Below, piece after piece: positions 1 through 7,900 of a stretch of 14,210 nt of DNA. The translations under genes and the position numbers were made by a program. Origin of the DNA: Cephalothrix spiralis (taxonomy: Eukaryota > Nemertea > Palaeonemertea > Archinemertea > Cephalotrichidae); contig JAUCNG010069996.1 of the NCBI GenBank assembly GCA_032353305.1, positions 1 to 14,210 of the forward strand, read 5' to 3'. Position 1 is the first letter of the stretch, and each line of letters begins with the position of its first letter. The notes under the pieces were generated by a model, which searched no databases, had not been told where the DNA came from, and was given only the letters and a program-made list of their open reading frames with translations.

Positions 1-264
1 TAATTTTCATAGCTTTATCGTTTTTAGCGATACAAAATCCGAAAATTGGGGGTTTTTTCACATCCCGTCTCCATCTCCCGAACTAAAATTCTCAATATCC
101 CGCATCCGTAAGTGATTTGAGGGCTTTTCCCGCTTCCGTTCTGACCCCTTCACCCCCCTCGAATAAGGTCCCTGATCTATAACTGTTTCTATTTCAGGAG
201 TATTGTCAAGAGAAACTTGACTTGGCCGCTTGGCTGATCTCAATCTTATCTCTATCCATTACAG
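1..264 (+). other. Intron of the ASIC-like gene (partial)
   Basis: This stretch precedes the acceptor at 264. No coding block with DEG/ENaC character was found, and the frame of the next exon is closed at 235. A second TTTCAG at 191-196 cannot feed the correct frame because of that stop. A minus-strand open frame (58-243) has no recognisable features. Confidence 0.6.
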
Positions 265-701
265 GTTTGGCTGGACTATTATAATGATACATCAATCGGA
301 AAGACAAAGCCTTCGGAATATATTAGTACGAAATACTTCAGAAGGAATTTAACCAAAATATCTGGATTCTTCAGTAATGACGTACGAAGCCTTCAGAACC
401 GGATCAACGATAAATGGGCCGACCTATTGCGAAATGAGGTTAAGATTTTTGGCGAGGCTGCTAACTGCTCCGATTCTCATGACTATTATATATACATTGG
501 AGAAACACGCGTATCTCAGGGATATGCAAAAACAAAGGAGCTTATGGAAAAGTATTATTTTAATGCTGATAACGAAGATAAAATCAATCTCGATATGGTA
601 ATAGGGACTAGAGATGCTGACCTGACTCATTGGTGGGGTGAGCTTTTAGATGATGCTGATGAATATTTAGAAAGAAATGAGATTAATCATGATTTTTATC
701 G
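265..701 (+). CDS. ASIC-like gene, internal exon (first visible)
   Basis: The acceptor is TTACAG before 265 and the donor is GTAAGT at 702. The frame (codon start at 265) stays open across 145 codons and ends two bases into an Arg codon completed by the next exon. Upstream the frame closes with TGA at 235, so the exon cannot extend far left. The first residues (YYNDTS, KPSEYISTKYFRRN) align in spacing with the strand and helix that follow the conserved P-C pair in ASIC1. About 118 residues then separate this from the palm strand, compared with roughly 10 in ASIC1. The insert is acidic, rich in D, E, Y and W, with one cysteine and no evident membrane segment. The identity of this exon rests on phase, splice sites and position more than on strong similarity. 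Confidence 0.78.
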
Positions 702-2068
702 GTAAGTGGAAAGTTGATATTTAAGCGTCCGCATTCCCTATTTTGGAAAAGAAGACGAGCAGTTATGACAATTCAGTGACGTAAAGTGCTTAAAGAACCG
801 AAATATTTTGCAGCACATTACGTGTTTGACCTTCATCTTAACTATTTGACTGTCAGTGGCTCATATTTGAGCCAGTAAAAAACTCTGTTCGCTGGCATAT
901 ATGTGCCAGCAAAAAAAAGAATCAATTTCAGAGAATTTGTTTTGTCGCTTGAAACATCTTCTTTTAAGATATTTTAATTGACTGTATTGAATTGCGAGCG
1001 TCTTGATTATGGCGTCAAGCGTCAAATTACTTCGAATGACGTCATCAAGTCACGATTTTAATGGCTTTTGAAATTGATTTTGCAAAATTTTCCTTGGCAG
1101 TCAAAGAGTTAATATAGACTAAGTTCCCAGACAGTGCACCAGTGAATAATTTTGTGTTAGACAAGAAATAGTGCCGCCTAGTGTAGGATATTTGGTTATG
1201 TAGGCATATTTACGAAGAAGTTTTAAATTAAAAAAAATATATTTTTTAATGTTATAATTATGAAATACTTTCAAGTAGTAAAAACTAAAATACTTTTATA
1301 CAATTTATCATGTTGACAGAAGTCTGTTTTATCTATTCTAAATTTAATAAAACATAATAGACAAGGACTAAAATTATTATTACCACATATTCTTCACCAG
1401 GCTTGATGGACTTTCTTGTCTAACACCAAGTTATAGCAAAAACAAGCGAGGGATATTCGCGAATTTTTTTTTTTTTTTTTGGAGCTCTAATTTTTGTAGC
1501 TCTAATTCTAAAAAAATCCGCCTCCAGGGGCAAGCCCCCGGACCCCCCTTAAATCCTCTACTTTTTACTACTGTTTACTTTTTTTTCCAGGGCAAATTTT
1601 TTAACCCTAGATATCTTCTATCGAGAATTATGCTTTGAAAAGCTAGAACAGCAGGAAGCTTACAGCCTTTTTGGACTATTCTGTAAGTATGTACGGATTC
1701 AGAAAAATTCCGAAACTGATGCATTATCCGTAGCATCCGGTTATTGTATACGAAATAATAACTTTCCGAAAAATTTATCTTCAGGTTGGTGGCTCAGTCT
1801 TGTCAGGGCCTAGATCACCTGGCCTTGGTTTCATACTTCGGGAAATAATGTTAGTTCCATTACAGGACTTAAAACGCAGCATTATAAAACGCTTCTTTTT
1901 TCAGGTGATATTGGTGGTTCAATGGGATTGTTTGTCGGAGCTAGTTTGATGACATTGTTTGAGTTGATTGATGCTATTGTTTTAAAAGTAACTGCATCAT
2001 TGAAAAAGAAATCATCTGTTGCTGATGTGTTGAAATGTGATAACGCTGGAATGAAAGTTAAACAATGA
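265..2068 (+). CDS. ASIC/degenerin-like sodium channel, C-terminal part (3 exons, 5' end outside window)
   Basis: This is the end of a trimeric, amiloride-type (DEG/ENaC/ASIC) cation channel of the plasma membrane. Three exons join without breaking frame (437+92+164 bases, giving 230 residues and a stop). In order the visible protein has a post-thumb strand, a long insertion, the palm strand with LDIFYREL and EKLEQQEAY, the pre-pore DIGG motif, the second transmembrane helix with GAS (the G-X-S selectivity filter of the family), and a 27-residue basic cytoplasmic tail. ASIC1 has closely similar LDIFFE, YETIEQKKAY and DIGGQMGLFIGAS stretches (recalled from the family, not searched). The first transmembrane helix, finger and most of the thumb must lie upstream of position 1. 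FMRFamide-gated or bile-acid-sensitive subfamilies cannot be excluded, because the ligand-binding half is missing. Confidence 0.85.
702..1590 (+). other. Intron of the ASIC-like gene containing a TTAA-flanked element
   Basis: This is an 889-base intron with GTAAGT and TTTTTTCCAG borders. It contains the small inverted-repeat element at 842-1108. Near its end there is a poly-T run (about 1466-1480) followed by a short GC-rich patch with GGGGCAAGCCCCC (about 1528-1540), which stands out from the AT-rich surroundings. That patch could be the tail of another repeat, but no boundaries could be drawn. Confidence 0.7.
842..1108. mobile_element. TTAA-flanked MITE, piggyBac-like
   Basis: The ends are CTATTTGACTGTCAGTGG on the left and, read from the right, CTCTTTGACTGCCAAGG. 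TTAA sits immediately outside both ends (838-841 and 1109-1112). A TTAA target duplication with short inverted ends starting C and internal length of 267 bases fits a non-autonomous piggyBac-type element. No transposase frame is present. It lies in an ASIC intron and carries a TGACGTCA palindrome at 1037. Confidence 0.6.
1591..1682 (+). CDS. ASIC-like gene, palm-strand exon
   Basis: The acceptor TTTTTTCCAG precedes 1591 and the donor GTAAGTATG starts at 1683. The exon starts with the last base of an Arg codon and ends with the first base of a Cys codon. It encodes NFLTLDIFYREL followed by CFEKLEQQEAYSLFGLF, the beta strand pair that leads into the pore in all DEG/ENaC channels. ASIC1 has the corresponding LDIFFE and YETIEQKKAYEIAGLL. 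Confidence 0.92.
1905..2068 (+). CDS. ASIC-like gene, last coding exon with pore helix and stop
   Basis: The acceptor CTTTTTTCAG ends at 1904. The exon gives DIGGSMGLFVGAS, then a hydrophobic run to DAIVL (second transmembrane helix). A 27-residue tail with a K-K-K cluster follows, ending VKQ and TGA at 2066-2068. GAS is the selectivity-filter triplet of the family. The residue just before DIGG is Cys, encoded as T from the previous exon plus GT here; ASIC1 has Gly and MEC-4 has Ala at this degenerin site. The short tail is much shorter than the cytoplasmic tail of mammalian ASIC1. Confidence 0.93.
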
Positions 2069-2470
2069 TTAATGAAATTCAGGAAAATTATAAACAGGGC
2101 CGTATATAGCCGAGACGTGGGCCCGGGAGCAGAAGCGAGCAGGTTGATAAAAAAGCACAGTGCATATGGGTCCTTAACTCATTCGCTGCCAGGCCAATCG
2201 TTCAAAATAACCAGTTTTGCCAAAATCACAAGGGACGAGAGTGTAATTATCGAAAATCTTAGGACCGAGTATTTTTGAACAGCTTAGATCTTGGGCTTTT
2301 TTGATGTATACTTGAAAAAACATTAGAAACAGATAAATTCTGACATTTTTGCCACGATGTAAGATTTAGACTTGAGACTTTTTATTAACAGGCATTTGGT
2401 AAAAACCGCTGTTAAAATCCATAACTTTATATTATTGGATGCAATAAAAAAGCGTTGAAAGTGTCATTAT
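2069..2470 (+). other. Probable 3' untranslated region of the ASIC-like gene
   Basis: After the stop there is a non-coding stretch of about 400 bases up to a canonical poly(A) signal. An open frame at 2072-2278 sits here but has no family resemblance and no splice or start context, so it is treated as chance. Cleavage is expected around 2455-2475. The 3' boundary is inferred. Confidence 0.55.
2443..2448 (+). terminator. Poly(A) signal AATAAA
   Basis: A canonical AATAAA lies about 375 bases after the ASIC-like stop. A G/T-rich stretch (GTGGTTGTAACGG) follows about 40 bases downstream, as expected for a cleavage site between them. A second AATAAA at 2534 could serve as an alternative. Confidence 0.55.
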
Positions 2471-2573
2471 TATTAGGTAATCTTAAACGTGGTTGTAACG
2501 GTATATTTTTTATTCCAAAAATTGCTAAAATTAAAATAAACTGATTTTTCACATTTTGACATTGGAGGTACCG

Positions 2574-2966
2574 TATATAAGCAAAAGCTAATGACTATAA
2601 AAGCCAAGCTCTTAGTTATGCCCTCTGCGTGATGTGAGATTCCCGAATTTTAGCTATCGTTCAATGAGATCCCTTCGGTTAGCGTCTTTGATATCGTACT
2701 ATAATCCTGTTAATTGTTATTTCAAGTACCTTAATTAATGGGAAAACCGTCAAAACAAATTAACATTAAATTAGGTCAGGTATGAAAAGAAAATATTCTT
2801 AATTGTTAATTTATAATCATGTCTTAATCTATCTTAATTGATTCTGGCAGGATGACGTGATATATAAACAAAATACAGGTTATGACTTAAGATAGATTTT
2901 ACAATTCGAGAATCTTACACGTTCGCCGGCCCAATGCTTTTAGTCATTAGCTTTTGATATAAGATA
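2574..2966. repeat. Imperfect fold-back element, intergenic
   Basis: The left arm 2574-2604 (core CAAAAGCTAATGACTATAAAAG) pairs with 2936-2966 (core CTTTTAGTCATTAGCTTTTG). A second block pairs inside it: 2634-2660 (GTGAGATTCCCGAATTTTAG) with 2895-2920. It is an old, degraded inverted repeat, about 390 bases, just after the ASIC-like transcript. Confidence 0.6.
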
Positions 2967-3730
2967 TTAGCAAAATTTCAATATTATTACACGCGTGCTA
3001 GGTGGCCACGTGCCTAGAAGCTTCTTGGCGCGTTTAACTGCGCAAGAAAAGAATGTGTAAAAACACTCTTAATATAGTATAAAGCTGTTGAATTCGTATG
3101 TAATATTATTGCTACTATATTAAAGTATAATATTTTATCATCGCTGTTATAATTGTTTTGGACTTTTGGCTCCGCAAGATTATCGAAACAAAATGACTTC
3201 CATAAGTCCATTGACGGAAGACTGTGTCGAGCAGAGAGAGGTGCATGATTTACCATTTTAGCAGTTTGTACTAACTGAACTCATACATCGTACATGTATG
3301 TTAATACGAATGAAGCCATGTGTGATGAGTCATCATTTTATATGATGCACCTTTATGGTCGAGCATAGATTGGTTGCCTGCTTTTTTCTCTTTCTTTTTC
3401 AAATGATTTTTGGATTTTCAAGATAGTCGTAATAGCAGCTAATTCCAGGCAAAACTGGTGCGGGTGGCGTGGAGAATATATATATTACGATACATGACGT
3501 CACTTCCGGTTTACAAATAATATTCAAACGTCGACGGTGATATTTATGACCTTTAAACCCAACTTCTAGGGTCTACATTACTGGCTTTTTATAGTGTAAA
3601 GAGAGTATAACATCATATAATATCATAAGTTCATATTTTCAAGGTCACCACAGGTCACGACCGACCATTATATGGTAATATTGTGATCGTAGTATAGTGT
3701 GTAGGGCCTATAATAGATATAAACCTAGAG

Positions 3731-3786
3731 ACGGTATGTATTACATGGTACCCATGAAGTATAATTACCCATGTAATACATACCGT
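3731..3786. repeat. Perfect 18-bp stem hairpin
   Basis: ACGGTATGTATTACATGG at 3731-3748 is matched by its exact reverse complement at 3769-3786, with a 20-base loop. Beyond these arms the match weakens, so it is a short isolated palindrome rather than a full fold-back element. Confidence 0.7.
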
Positions 3787-3909
3787 ATTTGGAACCATAT
3801 TGAACCATCACTGAACACTAAACCCAAGAGACATAGCCGCATTGATTTCTGGAACATTTTTGTAAAACGCGAGGGGCAAATCACTTCCATTTTGGGTGTA
3901 GTCTACATT

Positions 3910-4365
3910 TCTACTCAAAAATTTTTAAACAATTTTTTGATTTTTCAAGGAGGGATCGAAAGATTGTTTAATGTTTTAGAGCCTGGATTTTTTATTTTTG
4001 GTTTTTTTAAAGTTTTTTTAGGAATTTTATGGATTTTTTTATACTCAAGATTTTTTGATTTTTAGGCCTATGGATTTTTTTTTTTTTGGAGATTTTTTTT
4101 TTTTTTTATTTAAAGTTTTTTTTAAGTGTTATTCATTTTTTTATGGGGTTTTTTTATTCTCAAGATTTTTTGATTTTTTATGAATTTTTTTATTTGTGTC
4201 GAATGCCCTATAGATTTTTTTATTTTTTTTATTTTATGTTTTTTTTTAGAATTTGTTTTTTTCCTTTTTATTTTTCAATTCAGTGATTTTTTTATTTGAT
4301 TTTCAAGATTTTTTTAAGTTAATTTTTGACGGATTTTTTTATTTTCAAAAATTTTTTAAATAAAT
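3910..4365. repeat. T-rich low-complexity tract
   Basis: About 450 bases made largely of T runs separated by GA, GG or ATT, with recurring units such as GATTTTTTGATTTTT. All the T runs are on the + strand. The long Phe/Tyr/Ile-rich open frames here are artefacts of composition. It resembles an expanded simple repeat or a degenerate minisatellite. Confidence 0.75.
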
Positions 4366-4760
4366 CTCTGGTACATGTACTATTATTTAATAGTCTATAG
4401 TTAGTCTATGGTTCGACTAGTCTGAGTAATGATTGCGCAAAAAATTAAGAAGCGCAAGATAAAATATTTTGCCCGCAAACTTGACTACATCCGACATGTG
4501 CACGTACGCTTGTAAATATCGCTAATTACCACTGCATGGGACGAAAATAAGAAAACTACCAGCAATAAACTGATGTTATTGTTGATTTAGTAAATACAGA
4601 TTATATTTTGTCTTATCCAATTTGATCAAAATAATATTTCTAATCATTGAAATTGAAATAATGTAAAAATAACTCCATAAAAATAAATTAAACGTTCACA
4701 TGCTATAGCTTCAAGTTGTTTGTCATCTATAGGTGCCGGCAAATGTCATTCATTGACAAC

Positions 4761-4932
4761 ATGGCTGGACGTCTGATGAATCGTGTTTGTCAGTCTCATT
4801 TAAAATCAATTTTTAATGTTTCAAAACAAAGAAGAAGCTTTCATCTTTTCTCATCAGAACCATTTCAACCTATTCCAAACAAATGGCCAAAATGGATGTC
4901 TGCAGAAGAAGCGGTCCAAGTTGTAAATTCAG
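4761..4932 (+). CDS. CoA-transferase-like gene, exon 1 (mitochondrial presequence)
   Basis: The start at 4761 is preferred because it has A at -3 and G at +4. An in-frame ATG at 4743 has a weak C at -3 and would add MSFIDN with an acidic residue, less suited to a presequence. The N terminus MAGRLMNRV, then KQRRSFHLFSS, is Arg/Ser-rich and free of acidic residues up to Glu, as expected for mitochondrial import. PNKWPKWMSAEEAVQVVNS begins the enzyme domain. The donor is AG|GTGAAG at 4933 and leaves one base of an Asp codon (phase 1). Reading on past the donor yields only an intron-like run to a stop at 4995. Confidence 0.87.
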
Positions 4933-7900
4933 GTGAAGTTATTTTAAAAAATTTTTTGACTTTGACACATGTGTTTGACTTTGGGTTTTTAGTTTGACAT
5001 GTTTCAACTCTCATGTTGAAGAAAACTCAATCTTTTATTGGATTTTATTACAGTGTTACACAACCAAATATTAAATCTGAATCTTATTAGAATTGATTAT
5101 ATTAAGTGAATTTAAGTCATCCGGTTCATTCCAGGAAATGAAAACAGGAGTGACTGTTTTCCTAGAAAAGAGGATTGTCTGAGTCACCAATACCCAGACT
5201 CAGTAGGTGTCATAAAGAACATTTGATCTGTAACTGGGTGAACTATATCAAAAAATGAACTTGCATCCCAGTACAGTGCAGGTAGCTCTGTGTAATTGAT
5301 AATTTGGTGCTAAAAATTTTCAGGGTGAAATTTAATTTCCAGGATCAAAAACTCAATTAACTTACGATGATGACGTCATTGTATAAAAGTGACGCAGATT
5401 ATAATCTCAATTTGGTGATCAAATTTTACTCCAGGAACCTGGTAACTCAGGAAGTTGATTTTGATCACAGAAATTGATAAATTTCACCCGTAAATTTTCA
5501 CCATCAAATTCTCAATTGCAAGGAGCTGTACAGTAGGTTAGTTAATTAACCTGTGTGGAAAGCCAGTCGTTTAAGGGCAATATCTCGCGCAGCAGCTCAC
5601 ATCGTCTGAACTGCTGCGGCAATTTTTAGTGAAATTCGCGGCAACCCAGCCTGTTTTCGCAGCTATACCCAGGTTATTTTGAAGCGGTCAAAAATTTTGA
5701 TGACCTAAAAAAATAAGTTATCAATAATTATTTTGAAATAGGTGCGGTCGGTGGCTGAATATTTCACATTTGGTGAAATCCGCGGCAGGTTGTCAAACTA
5801 AATTTTGGTCACAGCAATCTCGTGCTGCAGCTCATATAAACTTTCCACCCAGGTTAATTAATTCAATTTAATTTGTTTGAATTTAATTAAATATCTGTTT
5901 GACGCAGAAGTAATAACCTAAACACTACGGCTGCAGATGGCAGAGGTCTAGACATGTCATTTTAAATATATCCCCTTACTCTGAATTTTGTTGGGTGTTT
6001 CAGAAAATAGTTTTTCTCTCTTGAAATTTTCGAGAGAACAAAAATGGTTTTCTGATTGTTGCAGTCAGAAATAAAACCAAAAAATGTTTTAGTTTAGAAC
6101 ATATTTTTAGACATAAAATTTTTGCGAAATTATGACATATTAAATAGTTTTTAGGTAGGTTAGAGTAAAGTGTTAGGGTATATTGTTAAAGTCTAAATAA
6201 TTTCAGTTTTTGACCTACTTAAATCTCCGAACTAGTAAACCTTCAGACTAGTGAGCCTTCAGACTAGTGAACCTTCGGACTAGTTAACCCTTCCCACCCT
6301 CAAAGGCTTTGTTGAACTGTAAATCTGCACATAAATGAACAGTATGATAGTAGATCAAGAGGGGTTATAGGCTTTCGTGGTCAATGCCGTGTACTTTACA
6401 TCAGATTAATTCATAATATAATAAATATAAAAAGTGACGGGCATGATAAAGACTTTATCATGACTGGCCAGGATTCATGACATGATAATCCTAAGTTTAA
6501 TGATGTGAAGCCTGTATAGAAATGTAACCAGATTTTGTCAGATTTGATAATTATTATATATTTGTGATATATTTTCACCCAGTTACAGATCATGCATGTT
6601 TCAATGACACCCATTCAAAAATCCATCTACACGTACTGAATTGATATGAAAAGAATATCAGAAAGAAGAAAAAAATGCATGTGACTTTAGAAGTAATTGA
6701 TGATCATCAACTCTGCTATAGTATAGCTCTATCACAACACCTGTAACGGCGTATTGATTTGGTATATTTTAGTATTTGTTCACTATAAAAACTTAAAATG
6801 CTATTTATTTCAGACACAAATGTTTTTGTACATGGCGGTTGTGCTACACCAATAACATTAATGGAAGCGTTTGCAAAACATGGTATAGACAATAATCTCA
6901 AAAATATTAACTTATTCCATATCCATACTGAGGGCCCTGGTACTTTTGCGCAACCACAATGTAAAGGTATAATGTGAAGTAATGTCTGCAAAGCTCCATT
7001 AGCGATTGTCGAAGTGTTTAAATTGAATAAAAGGTGACCATTGTTCTTATTTTTTAGTGATTTACTTTTTCCCTTGCTATTGCATATACATATACATATA
7101 GATGTACACTGTCCTAACTGAATAGATGAAAAAGAACTGACATACATGTACCACAATTAGGTGAAGATTTAGACCGTTGTAAATTTTTTTGGAAAGATTT
7201 ACCTTTGTTAACGAATTACACAATAGAATGCATTAACATAGATACATGAAGTGACGTGAAGTGATAATACCCATTATGATTATACAATAATGTGTCTATT
7301 AAGTTTTATTTTTGGGCACAGCTCTAGTTTTTTGGGAAATGATAGCTGCATCATAACATACTCTTTCCTAATATGGCTTTTTTTAAATAGCTTTACTGGC
7401 TACTTTTTGAGATATGCGCGGTCGAGTTTTAGAGTTGCTCATGCGACAAGCTAACATCTTTGTACCTCAAATTGTTAATTAGGGGCATGTTTCTATCTGT
7501 CCGTAATACAAATGTATGACCTAAACCTAGCCGTTTTCGAGATATGGGCGATTTAAATATATATATTTAAATTGCTTATATCTTGACAACGGCTAGTATT
7601 AATAGGTCATACATTTGTATTACGGACAGATAGAAACATGCCCCTAATTAACAAATTGAGATACAACGATTTTAGAAAAGCAATAAGAAAGAGTATGTTA
7701 TCAGCTATTATTTCCCAACTAGAGCTGTTGCCCCAAAATGAAACTTAATACACGCCTAGGGACACCGTGCTAGCTCATGTCACTTTGTGTATCTACGATC
7801 TCGAATGGGGTTAAAATATCACCTATTTGTGGCAATTCTTCTTTACGGTCCTTTATTATCATAAATCACAAGAAAATATTAAAAATGGTTACTTTTAAAT

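Larger units (their letters stand above)
2971..4742. other. Intergenic region and presumed promoter/5' leader of the CoA-transferase-like gene
   Basis: No gene was recognised here. It holds a perfect hairpin at 3731-3786, a T-rich tract at about 3910-4365, and a TGACGTCA at 3495. Frames at 3014-3256, 3697-4065 and 4086-4286 are low-complexity or chance. CTATAG at 4728-4733, just before the start codon, could be a splice acceptor of a 5' leader exon, but the evidence is weak and no promoter element can be assigned with confidence. Confidence 0.5.
4933..6813 (+). other. Intron 1 of the CoA-transferase-like gene
   Basis: This is a phase-1 intron of 1881 bases. It holds two fold-back elements (5268-5537, 5550-5853), a 16-bp minisatellite (6225-6288) and a distant inverted-repeat pair (5205-5249 with 6565-6610). 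No coding block resembling the enzyme was found inside. Confidence 0.8.

Noticed and set aside
58-243. Minus-strand 61-residue open frame, or an upstream ASIC exon at 197-264
   Set aside because: No channel motif is present, and the frame needed to join the 265 exon contains a TGA at 235.
2072-2278. 68-residue open frame after the ASIC-like stop codon
   Set aside because: It lies in the presumed 3' untranslated region, has no recognisable domain and no separate promoter or splice context.
3697-4286. Phe/Ile-rich open frames of 122 and 66 residues that look like membrane proteins
   Set aside because: The hydrophobic residues come from T runs (TTT, ATT, TTA codons) of a low-complexity tract.
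6716-7156. 146-residue open frame on the minus strand
   Set aside because: It overlaps exon 2a antisense. The conserved, correctly spliced coding signal is on the + strand, and the frame is a shadow.
7291-7755. Autonomous transposon with its own transposase
   Set aside because: The inverted structure is clear, but neither this element nor any other repeat in the window contains a transposase or reverse-transcriptase-like frame.
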